From Emmonsiellopsis sp. PD_33 (Eukaryota > Ascomycota > Eurotiomycetes > Onygenales > Ajellomycetaceae): 64,000 bases of DNA. The stretch is from assembly GCA_032988165.1 (NCBI GenBank), contig JANTQF010000012.1, forward strand, positions 124,001 through 188,000, written 5' to 3'. Below the pieces are notes generated by a model. It made no database searches, was not told the origin of the DNA, and was given only the letters and a program-made list of their open reading frames with translations. The position numbers were made by a program, and so were the translations under genes. Positions 10,261-22,056 of the stretch are shown in pieces. How positions within the stretch are numbered: the stretch's first letter is position 1; every line of letters begins with the position of its first letter.

Positions 10261-12029
10261 CAGAAAAGCACCAATGAATGTGAGAGGGTAATTTAACTGC
10301 TTAAGCATGTGGTAAGCTCTCCATCCATCCAGCTCCATCTTATTTCAGCTTCTGTGAAGTAGAAGAACTTAACTGCTGCTCCGTACATATGGAGGCAAAT
10401 CGCCATCAAGATGAGGAGCCTCTTGTTGTTCGAGGGAGAGTCAGAACAGGGTAAGTTTGTCACGTCGCTAATTGGTCGACTCCAACCAACAACATCCAAC
10501 ACCCGCTTTTTCTGACTGGTTGGGATGGATTCGATGAATCATGATAGGTACGATCGGCCGGGCTAGTGGCAACGGCGAGCAGGATTCCAGGCATGCTCAC
10601 CAAGTCAGCCACTCGATTCAAATGTAACTGCATGAGTCCAGCTCCGGTACTTATATTTTAGCTCGGGCGGAGGTGTCATCGTTTCTGATGTGGCCAGGTT
10701 GTTTTTGTCTTGTCTGCTGCTGTGGGTTTGTAGGTTTTGTTTTTGTAAGGGAGGCGGGGAGGAGGAACTGTATGTAATAGTATCTGGTGAGGATTACCAT
10801 TCCGAAGGGCCACGGGATGTCTGTAGTATGTATGTAGTATGTATGTCTGTTTCGACGGAGGGGGTGGATGCATAACTCCTGCGGCTTGGATGCCCTACGT
10901 ATCCTCTCGTTGCTGAACACGGAGAGCAGCCACTGAGCAGCAGGCAGTCGAGGCAGTTTCATGCATGCAAGGCACTACTCGTAGTGGCACCCATATTTAG
11001 GCGTGCGTGATACTTAAGTTGGGGCTAGCGTTTGGAGTGATCTGGGAACATACATCCCACTATTTGCGGGTGGTGTGACTGTCCCACGGTTTCAGGCGCG
11101 TTTGTTGCTGCTCCCCAACGTCCGGAGGGTTGACTCATGGTCGATGTGGCCGGCATTACTCACAACCAGCATCGTCGCCCAAGGCTCCAAGAGGGTGAGG
11201 AGAGGAAGGATAGAGTATGAGAGGGGATATGCAGTGACATGTAGCGTTCTGCAGGCCGAAGATGCGGTGAGCAGGCCGGCCAATCAGCGCGCCCGCCCCC
11301 TGCAAAATGCCGCCGGGCTGCCCAATGCGCGACAAGCCCCCCGCCCACCGCCCGGATCATCGTGGCGCCGGCGCCGACTGCCGTCCCGACCTCATGGCTC
11401 ATTTTTCCGCTTTTCCCTCGCTCCTCTCCCGCTTCTTCTCTGCTCACCATCTCAACCAGCCCCAAGCCCAGCCCGCATTACCCCCAACAGACCCCCCATC
11501 GCACTGAGGATCCCCTTCCATCCGCAAATATCGTCGAGGAATCACGCCAGATGGCTGTCGCTGGGCTGTAAATCCTCTGCTGGAGGCCCTGGCAGCTGCT
11601 GGGTTCCCTCCGGTACTAGGAAGCTCAACGAGTACTTTCAATCGACTTGACGATATTTCTGTCCTCTTTCGGCGGTTACTCTGCACGTCGAAATTGCCCC
11701 CATCACGATATTCGAGCAAACACTTCAACGTCCGCGAGGGTGGAGGTGTTTTGTGCTCCAACGGTCTCTTTTTCCTAGTCTCCCGTTCCGCCCCTCTTCC
11801 GACCAAACCCCCTCCCCCCCTTCCCCCCCCCTCTACTACTACGCTCTTCACGCCATTATTTCCCCCATATACATATCCATACTAGATTTGTATTTGTCTA
11901 AAACACTTATATCCCCCATATTCGTCGGCCTGTCTGCCAAACTCGCCCATCAATACCTCCAACCTCCTTAGAACACTCAGTTCCGTCGGCAAATTGGCCA
12001 ATTACCGCTGCTTGGCCCATTCCCTTGTT

Positions 12030-14115
12030 ATGTCGCCTGCAAAATCCAATAATTCGCGGCGCTCGCCTGCAAGCAAGACGCGCCTGATTCGCAATCGCAG
12101 CGCGTCACTCAGTGACAGCGACAGCGACTCGTCTGTCCCCCTGGCCGCTCGACTTCTCGGCCCCAGTGGCACAAAAAAGTCACCGGCTTACAAAAAGAAT
12201 GTCCCATCCGCCGGCTATGGGAATAATAAGAAGCGGAAGCCTTCCTCCTCGCTGAGGGAGGATTCTAGCTGCGGCAGTGAAGATTCCGAAGAGGAAGAGG
12301 AGGATGACAACGAGGATGCAATTGATGAGGATGGTGATCAGCCGGAAACATTTGCCCCGTCTTATGGCCGAAAGAAGTCGAGTGGTCATAAGACGGGGCC
12401 CAAGGGTGGTTTGTCTCTACTTAAGAACAGGAAAAGATTCAAGATTCGGCACAGTGGCTATGATAGCAGCATCGAGAATAGTTCTGTTAGCTCCGCCAGT
12501 CCTCTCAGCTCTGCTGAGTCGGTGGACTCTGCCGACTCAGATGACGGATACGAGGCTGTGGATGATGTTAGCGACGCTGATGATGAGGAACAGGAGCTGG
12601 AGCAGCTGGAGGAGGAGATGATCCTAGATTCGGAATATGAACGAGATTTAGAGACGGTCACCACTGGCGTTTCGACTGGAATCCCCGACGAGTGGCTTGG
12701 CTTGGATGAGCTCGAAAACCGTCCTCTTTACTCCACCACCGGCTCTTTCTTTGAGGACGAGCAACTCTTCCTTCAGTCACACAATGTTGATAACATTGTG
12801 GAGCATGACCTGAGCAGCGCAACTGTGGATACCCCTGCGCGACGACGGGTCCACTTTGCGGATTCCGATGATTCTTCGGACTCCGATAAGACGAGCGATG
12901 ACGAGCTCTTGTCCGATTTCCTGCAACAAGACTCTCTTGACCCTGACCTGCGAAGAATGATCGAGAATGATACTGAGCCCGCTCATCGCCAGAAGCAACC
13001 CCAAAATGAGCAGCTGTTCGTCAACCAGGACTTCTATGAGCTCCCAGGCAATATATATCACGTGGAAACAGATACATCCGTTGCCAGTTCAAGCGGTTAT
13101 GAGTGTATGTATTCCACGTGGCCAACCGGTTTTCTTTTGCTAACCCTTGATTCTAGCGGATGGTGGTGAAACTACGGATGAAGATTATCCCCCTCCAGCG
13201 ACCATCACCCACCCCCGCTCCATCCTTCGTCGTGACTCCAGCGCATCGTTGCCCCCTTATTTCGAGGACTCTCCCCGGCGTTCTCAACCACCACGGAGAC
13301 GTGGTCCTCTGAGGGGCACCTTTGTTGCTGATCCCCACAAGCCGGTTGCCGTAGTTGCGCCTAACGGTGCCCAATTGATTCTCATCCCTCCCTTTTCGAC
13401 CTCGCGACATGAATGGCTTGAATCTGCCACACAGAGCTTATGTAACACGGCGCAAAACAGTCCTCGTGCTTCCAACGCGGCGCTTGCCGATGATAGCGAT
13501 ACCGATGCCATGCTGTCGCCATTGCAGACCAATCTAAGCCCGATGCTTAGCTCGAATGCCAATCTCATGATGACCGCCCTTGGAAGTGATGCTGTTGGTC
13601 AAGTAATGGGTCCTCCAGAAGCGTTCTATCCTTCCCAGGGACCGAGTGAGAACAACAGCTACGATGAAGACGAAGAATATGATAGTGAAGCGGTCCTTGA
13701 TGTGAACGATTTCATCGACTTTGGAAACGGATCTTCCGATGAAGAAGATGTGGACAAGGATTTCGATGTTGAAGCTATCACCTCGCCAGTTGTTCCCCAG
13801 TCGATAAAGGAAACCGGAGTCACGGAGTTCAGTCAAGTTAATAGCGCAGAGCGTCTCCTAAACCACCTGGATAGAGGCATCGTCACCGCTTTCCGCCGTA
13901 ACCATTCCCGTTATCAGGCGCTGATCAGACTTCCACAGCATCGCGAGTTTGTTCCTGCAAATTCACCCTCTCGTCCTGCCAGTGTCTTTAGACGGACTAG
14001 ATTTGTTGATCCCAAAACCCCGACAAGAAAGCGACCCGCGATCAGCTATGCCGGCGGTGAGGCTGTTCGCCGCAAGCTGATCGACTCCCATCGTAACCAC
14101 AAGATCTCCTTTTAG
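12030..14115 (+). CDS. Acidic, serine-rich nuclear-type protein of unknown function (2 exons)
   Basis: Exons 12030-13104 and 13157-14115, joined across a 52-bp intron (donor GTATGT, acceptor TTCTAG); the splice restores frame and gives 677 residues. The first in-frame ATG is 12030; upstream in-frame codons start only with TTG. I do not recognise the family. The protein is largely disordered, with Ser/Asp/Glu-rich tracts (around residues 75-105 and 145-200), basic patches that could be nuclear localisation signals (KKRK near 67, KNRKRFK near 132), and an RVHF sequence at 273-276 preceded by Arg, which fits the RVxF docking motif for protein phosphatase 1. The second exon has a GGETTDEDY segment, a proline/arginine stretch, a hydrophobic AQLILIPP segment, and a basic C-terminus. 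A nuclear regulatory role, perhaps as a PP1 partner, is inference only. Confidence 0.85.
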
Positions 14116-15167
14116 CCTTCTTGTCGCAACCCCCTCGGCGAGCTACATTGCCCTGAGGTTACCCTGGACGGACTCCTTTGGTCTAACCCCCCTTCTGGAT
14201 CCGCCCACCAAGTGTATTTCTTTCACGGCAATATCTTTTGTTGATTATTTCACAAAAGTTTCGCAAAAATTATTTCTGCTCGCGAAAACACCTTACGATC
14301 AACTTGACGACCTTAAAACGGGGGAGGAAAAAGAAAAAAAAATCACACAGTCATGGATGTAATAATTCAGACAAAAGTGCCTCTTTTTTTTTTCTTCTTT
14401 TCGACAAAAACCTGTGTTACTACTACTAATAAATTCAAAAATCAAAACGAGAAACAAGAAACAAGAAATAATTTTTTCTGGGAGTCGTCACAGCACTCAT
14501 CACCGCGCGGAAGAAAAAAAAAGGAAAAAGAGAAGGAATGCGCCTAGGCATGCATGCATGTCTTTCTCTCAGTTGCTTTTTGGAGAGATCTCTCTCATCT
14601 TTAAAGCATGTGTCTGGAGTTGATTGATGATGAAACGAATCTTTTAAATATATGTTGCGGATTTGCTTATCTGTCTTTTCATGTCTGTGTCAGTGTGAGT
14701 TATGTGTTGTGTGTGATGATACCATTGCCTCTCAGTGCTTCCTGTTTTTCGCTTCTGGATTGGCTGATTGATAGAGCTGTGTGATGTCAAAGTATATCCG
14801 TGTTGTTGTTGTTGTCGATGTCTTTCCACTCTGTGATTTATGTTAGGTGTCTATGAAATTTTTTATTTTTTTGCGCTCTGTTTTTCTCTTCTCATTATTT
14901 GCATAAGTTAATTGACGTTTGACGCTGGGTATATCTATCTAACTGAGTTGGGCTTATTTACCTTTCCTTCCTACCTTTCCCCCCCTTCTCCACCTAATAA
15001 GTCTCCTCGATGGCTCTGGAGGGCTCTCCCCTTCCTATACGTGTGTGAAACACTTATATTTCCAAAGGGAACTCAAGGGAGCTTTCCCTTCTGTCACCCC
15101 TTCTCTTTTTGGCTGGATATACCTTGTGTCAGAGTTGTGTCTGAGTGATGCGATAGGGAGTTCATCC

Positions 15168-15209
15168 CTCTCTCTCTCTCTCTCTATGTGTGTGTGTGTG
15201 TGTGTGTGT
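15168..15209 (+). repeat. Adjacent (CT)n and (TG)n microsatellites
   Basis: About nine CT units followed after one A by about eleven TG units. Confidence 0.95.
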
Positions 15210-15420
15210 ATGGTTGCATGGTGCCCGCCTCCCTATCCTATTTCGCTTCCTTTTCGTCCTTCCGTCGAGTTGATATGAGTGTTGTGATTGATTCCCCACC
15301 TAACATCTCTCTTAGTTCTTGTTTCTTGCTATTTTTTTTTTCTCTCTTTCCTGTCCTTTTTTTTTCGATAGTTAGCAAGCTTGAATATGAAATAGTTTTT
15401 AAATAATCGCTATTCTTTGC

Positions 15421-15450
15421 GGTGGGGTGGGGTGGGGTGGGGTGGGGGGT
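15421..15450 (+). repeat. GTGGG tandem array, G-quadruplex motif
   Basis: Five G-tracts of four or more G separated by single T. Four GGGG tracts with one-base loops match the strongest class of predicted G-quadruplexes. Confidence 0.9.
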
Positions 15451-17705
15451 TGATTAGTTGGTAAATGGGGGGTTGGTATGAGAGTGATAGTGTTCCCCAG
15501 AGGTGTGCCTGTACATCAGTTATGTTAACTGGCCTGGCCTGCTTCCTTCCTGACACTGAGAGCCCTTGGTCAGTCAGCATGCATGTGGCGTGTGTGTGTG
15601 TGAGTGTGTGAGTGATCCCCAGGGCTTCCATGAGGCAAGGGGCAGCATTCAATGAAGGAGATGGTTTTGCATGTCAGCCAACTAGGCACATAAAAGATGG
15701 AGGAAAGAAGTGGTAACCATATATATGGAATGGTTTGTTTTTTTACCGTGGTGTGTGTTTTGGATGGGGTGGGGTGTGGATTAGGTAGAGCTTGGGGTAC
15801 ACGCATGTAGAGGAGAGGAGAGACTGTAAAGGATAGCAAACTGTATCCAGGTCCCTGATCTGATCCTTGACTTGATACCTCCAACGCCAACACCCCGCCA
15901 TACCAACAAGCATCTTCCAGCGTGTTCCTTTTAAGGTATATATACATATTTCGCATCCATAAAATCGTTTATTTTGTCCAGGCCCTCCCACACCCCCTCC
16001 CCCCCACCCTTTCATGTGAAAAGTTCAAGATCCCTGCCAAGCGCCAAGCGCCCGTTGTCCCCCCTGTCCGCGCTAAAGCATTCCTTTCCTCGGCCCGGGG
16101 AACCTTGAAAGCCAATCAGAACCTTGGAACCCTGTAAATCTGGGTCATGTGACTTAGCCAACCCCGGGCCGATTTGTGTGACGCTCAACCTTGGAATCTA
16201 ACCTCAACCGCCATGCCCCGTTTGTTTAGGGCTGCCATTTTTCAGTCTGGGCATTCCTTTTCTGTGGTGGAATGGCGTGCGAGGGGTGGTTGGGCTGCTT
16301 GGTTTTTTTTGGGAGGACTTTTTTTAATGCACCTGGGGATATGGGAGCGGGGGAAAGGGGGAAAGGGGTGAGTGCGACGGGGATATCTGGAAGTCATGGG
16401 TTGGTGAGTGTTGAAGGGCAACTGGCCGCCCGGTTGACAGGAGGAAGAAGAAGATGGAGCCGCTTATGGATAGCTACATATCCTCGATTTGGATCCTGGC
16501 GTCGATGATGGGGCGGTCTCAAGAGTCAATACTGTTACCGTGATACGTTAAAGACCCCAGAGCCTGGGAACGACGGAGTTTGGTGCTGAAGGATTGCGCA
16601 ATACGGGGATGAGCAACCTAATGAATGGCTTCATTTTTCTTCTCACTCACTCCTATGAAGGCTGCTCTGCGATGACCAACTCAGTGACTGGATCGGTTAT
16701 GTGGACGATGTACTCTCTATCCTTGGGATGTATGCGATGGTGCCAGTCAGACTGAATATCATCTTCATGAAGATGGATCTCGACGGTTTGAACTGTCCTC
16801 GAGATCCGCTCTCTCCAGGTTCTTTCCCTTTTTGATGCCCCGTCTATGATCCACTTCATGGATTAAATGTGTCCGCTCCCGGCCAGGCTTCCGAACGCTC
16901 CTCGTGGATTGTGGATCTCCATAACTTCGGAAGATCTCTTATGCAAGAAGATATTCTGCACAAAAGAACCAAGAAGTGCAGTTCTTTCTGTTGCCTGACA
17001 TGCAATCTCCATAGATCTCGCCAGCAAAAGATGTTGGATTCATCGATTAACGAATGGAATGCTGATTCCTTGCAGGCTATCCAAGGCCCTAGTCGGCGCT
17101 CTCCTCGGTAACACGTGTGATCCACATCCGCTCTGACGGACTCAACCCACGCAGAACTGGGAGGATCGACATGGATAACCTACTAAAAGTCCCCTCGGCT
17201 TGGTAACCGTCGGCGTTGACGTCGAGTGGAGTCCGGTGTGGACTGTGGTTGCCCAACATACGGCCCCTCTTCCCCGCCGCCGCCCAGGCCAAAGCTTTTT
17301 TCGCTGTGTGCGTACTTTTCTGGTGCGATTTTCACTCCAGGATGACAGCGGAACGGGGACTTGGAGTTGCCTGCATCGTATGATTTCTTTGCTGGCAGCG
17401 GAGCAAGGAGGGATTTATATTTGTTCGCCACTAACTGGCGCTGATATCGTCATATCCTTTCTGCCTACTTATATCCTCCCTATTTTACGCCATTGATTTA
17501 TCCCCTGGTTTGTGAAGTTGCTTGATTTTTGGTTTAAAGAGTTCTGTGCTGGGATTATCTACACGGCTTATTTTGTGTTCGATTTATTGTCCCTTACATA
17601 GCAGAGGACGATATTCGACTTTCTTCGTTCTTTAAGAAGTGTCCATCTTCCCTACGCCCGACATTCCCTTTTCAAGACCCTCAGACCAAACTCGTTTTGG
17701 TGACC

Positions 17706-19366
17706 ATGGCGCTGCCAAACCCATTCAGGAAGGCGGACAAGAATACCAGGGAGGTATGGGGTTACAGTTTCCAGTGGACGCCAGACCACTTGACAGACAA
17801 GCAAATGGAACCCATGAAGCATACCTATGACAAGTTAGCCGATGAGTGTTTGGATATACTAAACGAGATCTCCCCACCACCACAAAAGGCTCTTCCCCGT
17901 GGCCAGGGAACAACCGAGAAGTCCAAGGACGGCAATGAAGCACCAAAACGAGATCTCTATGCCCTTCTCAGAGATAATGCTGATAAATATGAGAAACTGG
18001 GGGAGATGTGGAATGAAGTGAACAATGTTCCTGACTGGGTAGATTGGGCGCAGATTGAGAGGGGTCAGGAGGTTTTCTATCGATATGGGCTTCCAGCCCT
18101 TAATGCGGTAAGTAGGGGGTGTCTAGGAGTTTGATTTGTGATATGACAAATAGGGGAACGTTGTAACTGACGTTTATTTGATTCTTCTTTTAGCTTGGAT
18201 TCGAAAGCTTGCTGGGAGGAATGTGCGTCGTATCCCCGTCTCTTACTCTTCAATTCTATGACCACTGACGGAAAAACAGGGGCGCTGGACGCATCGTTGA
18301 GACTCTCGCTCGCACAGGAGGGTTCTCCACCAAAGTTGCCCGACACCGCATGATTGAAACCACCCAGTTCGTCTTCCAGGTCACCATGTCCCTTAAGGAC
18401 ATCAAGCCAGGGGGTGACGGGATGGCGGCAGCAGTCAGAGTCCGCCTGCTCCACTCCGCGGTCCGCAAACGGATCCTCAAACTCGCCGAAACACGGCCAG
18501 AGTACTACAGCGTCGAGAAGTTCGGCGTCCCGGTCAACGACCTCGACACCATCGGCACCATCGGCTCATTCTCCACCCTTCTCATCTGGCTCAGCTTGCC
18601 TAGACAGGGCATCTTCCTCCGCCAACAGGAGATTGTCGACTACATTGCGCTCTGGCGCCTTGTCGCTTATTATCTAGGCACACCAAATGAGCCCTTTGAG
18701 AACCCAAAGAAAGCGCAGACGATGCTCGAGTCCATTCTTCTGTATGAAGTCAAACCGACAGAGATGAGCAAGACGCTTGCCAACAATATAATTACGAGCC
18801 TAGAAGACACGCCACCCGCCTGGACCAGCCGCCCGTTTATGGAAGCTATTGTCCGCTGGTTGAACGGTCGAGAGCTATCCGATAAACTAGGCATTGGCAA
18901 GCCGGGTTACTATTACTACGGCTTGGTGATGGGATACTGTTTCTTCGTCAGCCTCTGGTGCTACGTCCACAGGGCATTCCCCTGGCTTGATAAGCGGCAG
19001 ATCGCCGTAAGTCTCCCCGATCTCATAATCCCCTAATCTCCCATTCCGCTTGCCCCTAAAAACCTGCCAACAAATTCGCCCCGCTAACACGCCATACAGG
19101 CCATGCGCCGTCACTTCTGGCAGATGATTCTCGATGAGAAGGTCGGCCTGGGCAAGGAAAGCAAATTCGACTTCAAGTACGTCCCAGGCTACAATACAAC
19201 CACCGAGCGGGGCCCCGTCGAGAACCGCCAGAACAAGGGCTTTGGTATCGAGCTGTTGAGCCTCCTGGGTCTGGCGAGTGCGACCGCCACGGCGGCTGCA
19301 GTGGGCACTATTGGGTACGCGACGTATCTGAGGTCCCTTTGGGCATTTAAGGTGATGAAGGTGTAA
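17706..19366 (+). CDS. mpaB / rubber-oxygenase (DUF2236) family haem protein, ER-type
   Basis: Four exons: 17706-18107, 18194-18225, 18280-19006, 19100-19366, with introns of 86, 54 and 93 bp that all join in frame, giving 475 residues. The family (PF09995) includes the mycophenolic-acid pathway oxygenase MpaB, which cleaves a farnesyl chain at the ER membrane, and bacterial latex-clearing protein Lcp, a b-type haem dioxygenase. Family hallmarks seen: WAQIERGQEVFYRYGLPAL, a GGxGAGRIVETLARTGGFS block (splice junctions checked), and RVRLLHSAVRKRI. R167, T171 and H202 fall at spacings like those recalled for Lcp active-site residues, with H202 the likely haem ligand. Hydrophobic segments near YYYYGLVMGYCFFVSLW and at the C-terminus suggest membrane association. 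The substrate is unknown and no biosynthetic cluster surrounds it. Confidence 0.88.
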
Positions 19367-20183
19367 TGACGTTGGTGGATGTCTATATTTGTGGACGGCT
19401 TGGTGAGGTGATAAGCTTTTGGCTGGTTTTTCTCGCTCTTATATCCTTCCGTTTTTTTGGTTACAGTACCCCTTTTTGTCTTTGGTCTTTTCACCCTTTT
19501 ATTCCCCTGCCTTGTGCTATCTCTTGGATTCCTCTTTTTTTTCCACCTTTCTGTTTTTTTCCTTTCCTTTCTTTTAATTGGCTGCACATGTATAAACGGG
19601 ACAAGGTGGGGTTGTATATAGATGGGATGTGGTGATATTTCCTTTTCCTTTTGTCCGCGTAGTGCTCACTTAGCTTGCTTGCTTGCGGTACTATATATGA
19701 ATATCAAACATAGTCAGCTAGGGCTGGAATATCGGATACGTTCTTTTGTTCCCATTGACTGGGTTGTTTCGTTGTTTTGTTTGCTAGTTGGGTAGCTACC
19801 AGCCAGCTAAGGGATGGGGAGGAATGGAAACTCAAGAACCCCCCTGAGGGCTCGAGTAGAGGATTTTCAATCGCATGTCCGGATTTTGTATGAGCTTTGG
19901 ATGGAGATTTAACTACCAGAGTAGGTAGATACTTGTTTTTAGATTTCGAAATCCTCCCCGCATGCATGTCTCATACCAGACAGGATATATATATATCGAC
20001 GAAAGACCGTCTAGCTAACGTTGTATCCCAGAACAGAACAAAACCAAGGCTCCCGCACCTGCTATTCTGAATAGGAATCACATGCATAAACCGGAGCTGG
20101 CTTTTGATAATTGTCAACTGCTAGCCAACAAACGACTACACCCCCAACATCTGGGATCTGGGGTAAAAAAACAAAAAAGAAAT
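19367..20183. other. Intergenic region, 3' of the mpaB-like gene
   Basis: T-rich 3' flank followed by ordinary sequence up to the tRNA gene. I see no gene here. Confidence 0.6.
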
Positions 20184-20283
20184 GGGGCGAGCCGGGATCG
20201 AACCAGCGACCTTACGATTAATTGATAACCTAAACCAAAGTTGGAACTTCAGTCGTACGCTCTCCCAACTGAGCTATCACCCC
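20184..20283 (-). tRNA. tRNA-Phe(GAA): tRNA-Phe (anticodon GAA) with a 28-bp intron
   Basis: On the - strand: a 7-bp acceptor stem (GGGGTGA with TCGCCCC, one T-G pair), D-arm GCTC/GAGC with AGTTGGGA loop, anticodon stem TACGA/TCGTA with loop CTGAAGA, and T-arm with TTCGATC loop. The GAA anticodon lies at 20248-20250. A 28-bp intron (20219-20246) sits one base 3' of the anticodon, the canonical position for nuclear tRNA introns. The mature length is 72 nt before CCA addition. Confidence 0.95.
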
Positions 20284-22056
20284 TGCTTTTGATGGAGTGT
20301 GTTGTTCTAATTGGATATTTCAATGGACTAGATATAACCACTATCATTCTGGCGTTGGAATATCGCGAAAAGTAATCATTCAAAAAAGAAAGTCAACGGC
20401 TGGGTCTTTGTGAATAGTTACCACGCAAGAATGGCGAAAGGCGACCCTGTCCTTTGCTTCGAACTGTTTCAATCCCAAGCATCTTTGTGCCACGACTGGC
20501 TGGGACGCACGCTTAACTGGAGCTTGGGCGCATGGGGGCGCTTTTTAGCGAGACCAGGGCCCTTAGGAGCCAAGTCAGACGTCAACCCGACAACCACCAT
20601 AGATACGTCCTCGCTGATCAGTGAGCTCTATCGGACACACGCCAACGCCTGCTTGACGGGGGTTTCATCCCTCGATTCCGAGCTCTATCTGGTGGTCTCG
20701 ATGTCCTTGTCCTCAATAAAGGGTCAATCGACAGCCATTTGGCGAGATGCCTTTCGGTATTCTACCCAGCCAGCGACTCCAGCGCAAGGAATTCGAAACG
20801 AGACCAGACCATCCAATTGGCCACATCGAGTTATTTATTGGCGGGTTGTTCCAATAATATCTTTGTTAACCGCCCCGATGAACCCCAGCTCTTCGGGATC
20901 TACCCGTGGAATGATTCACAGGATCGCCACCTCTCCCCACCAGAGCTGTGCGACCACCCGCTGTGCATAGTGACCTGAGGTTATGCGTTGCGTCCAAAAA
21001 TGTCTGGGCGGGGGGCTCGAACAAATACGCGAACGGATTCGGGTACCTGCAGGCGGTAAAAGCTTTGGTGTGATGTTTGAAACGCTGAGCGGAAAGAACT
21101 TCAACTGGTCGTCTGGAGTTTGAGGTGGTTTCACAAAGTCCTGCAGCATACAAAAATAGATTGGCTGGGAAGCTTCCGAACCAAAGATACAAAGGAGACC
21201 CCGCGATGCGCCGATGCTAGGGCTGCTTGCGCAGGGGGTAAGATCGGGAATGATCCAATCCGGACCTACGTACATATTCGATGCATTCCGGGCGCATCCT
21301 TGCCGACGAACGATCCCCTATGTCTGCCGTTGGCCAGTACAAAGCCAGCGTTTCGACCCCAAGCTCCCAACCTGCTACTCTATTACAAAAAGAAAGCTCT
21401 GAGTTCTCTTAATACTAGCTGGTCAACGGGCAGCTGTTTTGAGGTTAACGCATCATCTTATTGGTAGAATGTCCACTGTCTGTTTCATCTGGCCGCTGAC
21501 GATTCTCTAGACTTGGGCATTTCGCGCCCAAGTAGAGAATGCCGGTGAGACTGAAGAATGGGGTGCATCTAGATGCAGAACTTAGGGTCTCCTCCCTCCC
21601 GACCTCTTGACGCCCACCCACTTGAGGATGGAATCTTGAATTTCCATTTGAGCTGTTTCGTCGGCGGGCAAATGTCATCCTTGGCAACTGATCCATTGTT
21701 TGGTGCGGTGGTATCTCCCTTGTTTTTTTGAATGGGACGTTGAGGGCTTATTAAAGACCTCAATGCCCCTTCTACTTTCATCTCTCTTCTTGTTCTCTTG
21801 CTCTAGCACCCTCGTTTTCCTTTTGCTTTGGGGTTTTCTCCGTTCCTTGTGTTCGTTTTTCAGCACCGCTCGTTCATGTGCTATTTCATCCGTTGATGCT
21901 ACATAATTCTTCATAGATACTTTTACTTGCTGGTCTTGTTGTTGGTCATATCAGCATATCGTCGCTGGCACGCGATATATCTTAATTTCTATTTATATTT
22001 CTTAAACTGAAATTGAATCCTACCTCTTGGCTCCGGAAGCTATTGCCTCTGTCGCT
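20284..22056. other. Intergenic region with possible gene relic and a hairpin
   Basis: No intact gene. Around 20739-21060 short + strand frames with protein-like composition follow each other in different frames (see findings). A 15-bp inverted repeat lies at 21502-21540. The last few hundred bases are the likely promoter of the CFEM gene. Confidence 0.5.
21502..21540. repeat. Inverted repeat / hairpin
   Basis: Left arm 21502-21518 (ATTCTCTAGACTTGGGC) and right arm 21526-21540 (GCCCAAGTAGAGAAT) are complementary except for a 2-nt GA bulge; the loop is 7 nt. Confidence 0.85.

Larger units (their letters stand above)
9863..12029. other. Gene-free interval between the transposon block and the first gene
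   Basis: Normal composition with CpG present from about 9925. It holds a 24-A run (10062-10085), a long GAA repeat (10191-10260), and a pyrimidine-rich stretch (11400-11990) that probably includes the promoter and 5' leader of the gene at 12030. Open frames here, including a 191-codon one at 11075-11650, look like compositional accidents. Confidence 0.6.
14116..17705. other. Gene-free interval with simple repeats
   Basis: 3.6 kb without a convincing gene. It contains T- and CT-rich stretches, CT and TG microsatellites (15168-15209), a G-tract array (15421-15450), and the likely promoter of the gene at 17706. A 68-codon - strand ORF at 16653-16859 has protein-like composition but no recognisable family and no clear partner exons. 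Confidence 0.6.

Noticed and set aside
11075..11650. 191-codon + strand ORF
   Set aside because: Composition is dominated by Pro/Arg/Ser from GC-rich promoter-type sequence, with overlapping frames on both strands and no domain or splice partner.
16653..16859. 68-codon - strand ORF with protein-like composition (a TVEIHLHEDDIQSDW segment)
   Set aside because: It starts with ATG but I could not link it to other exons or a family; too short to claim as a gene.
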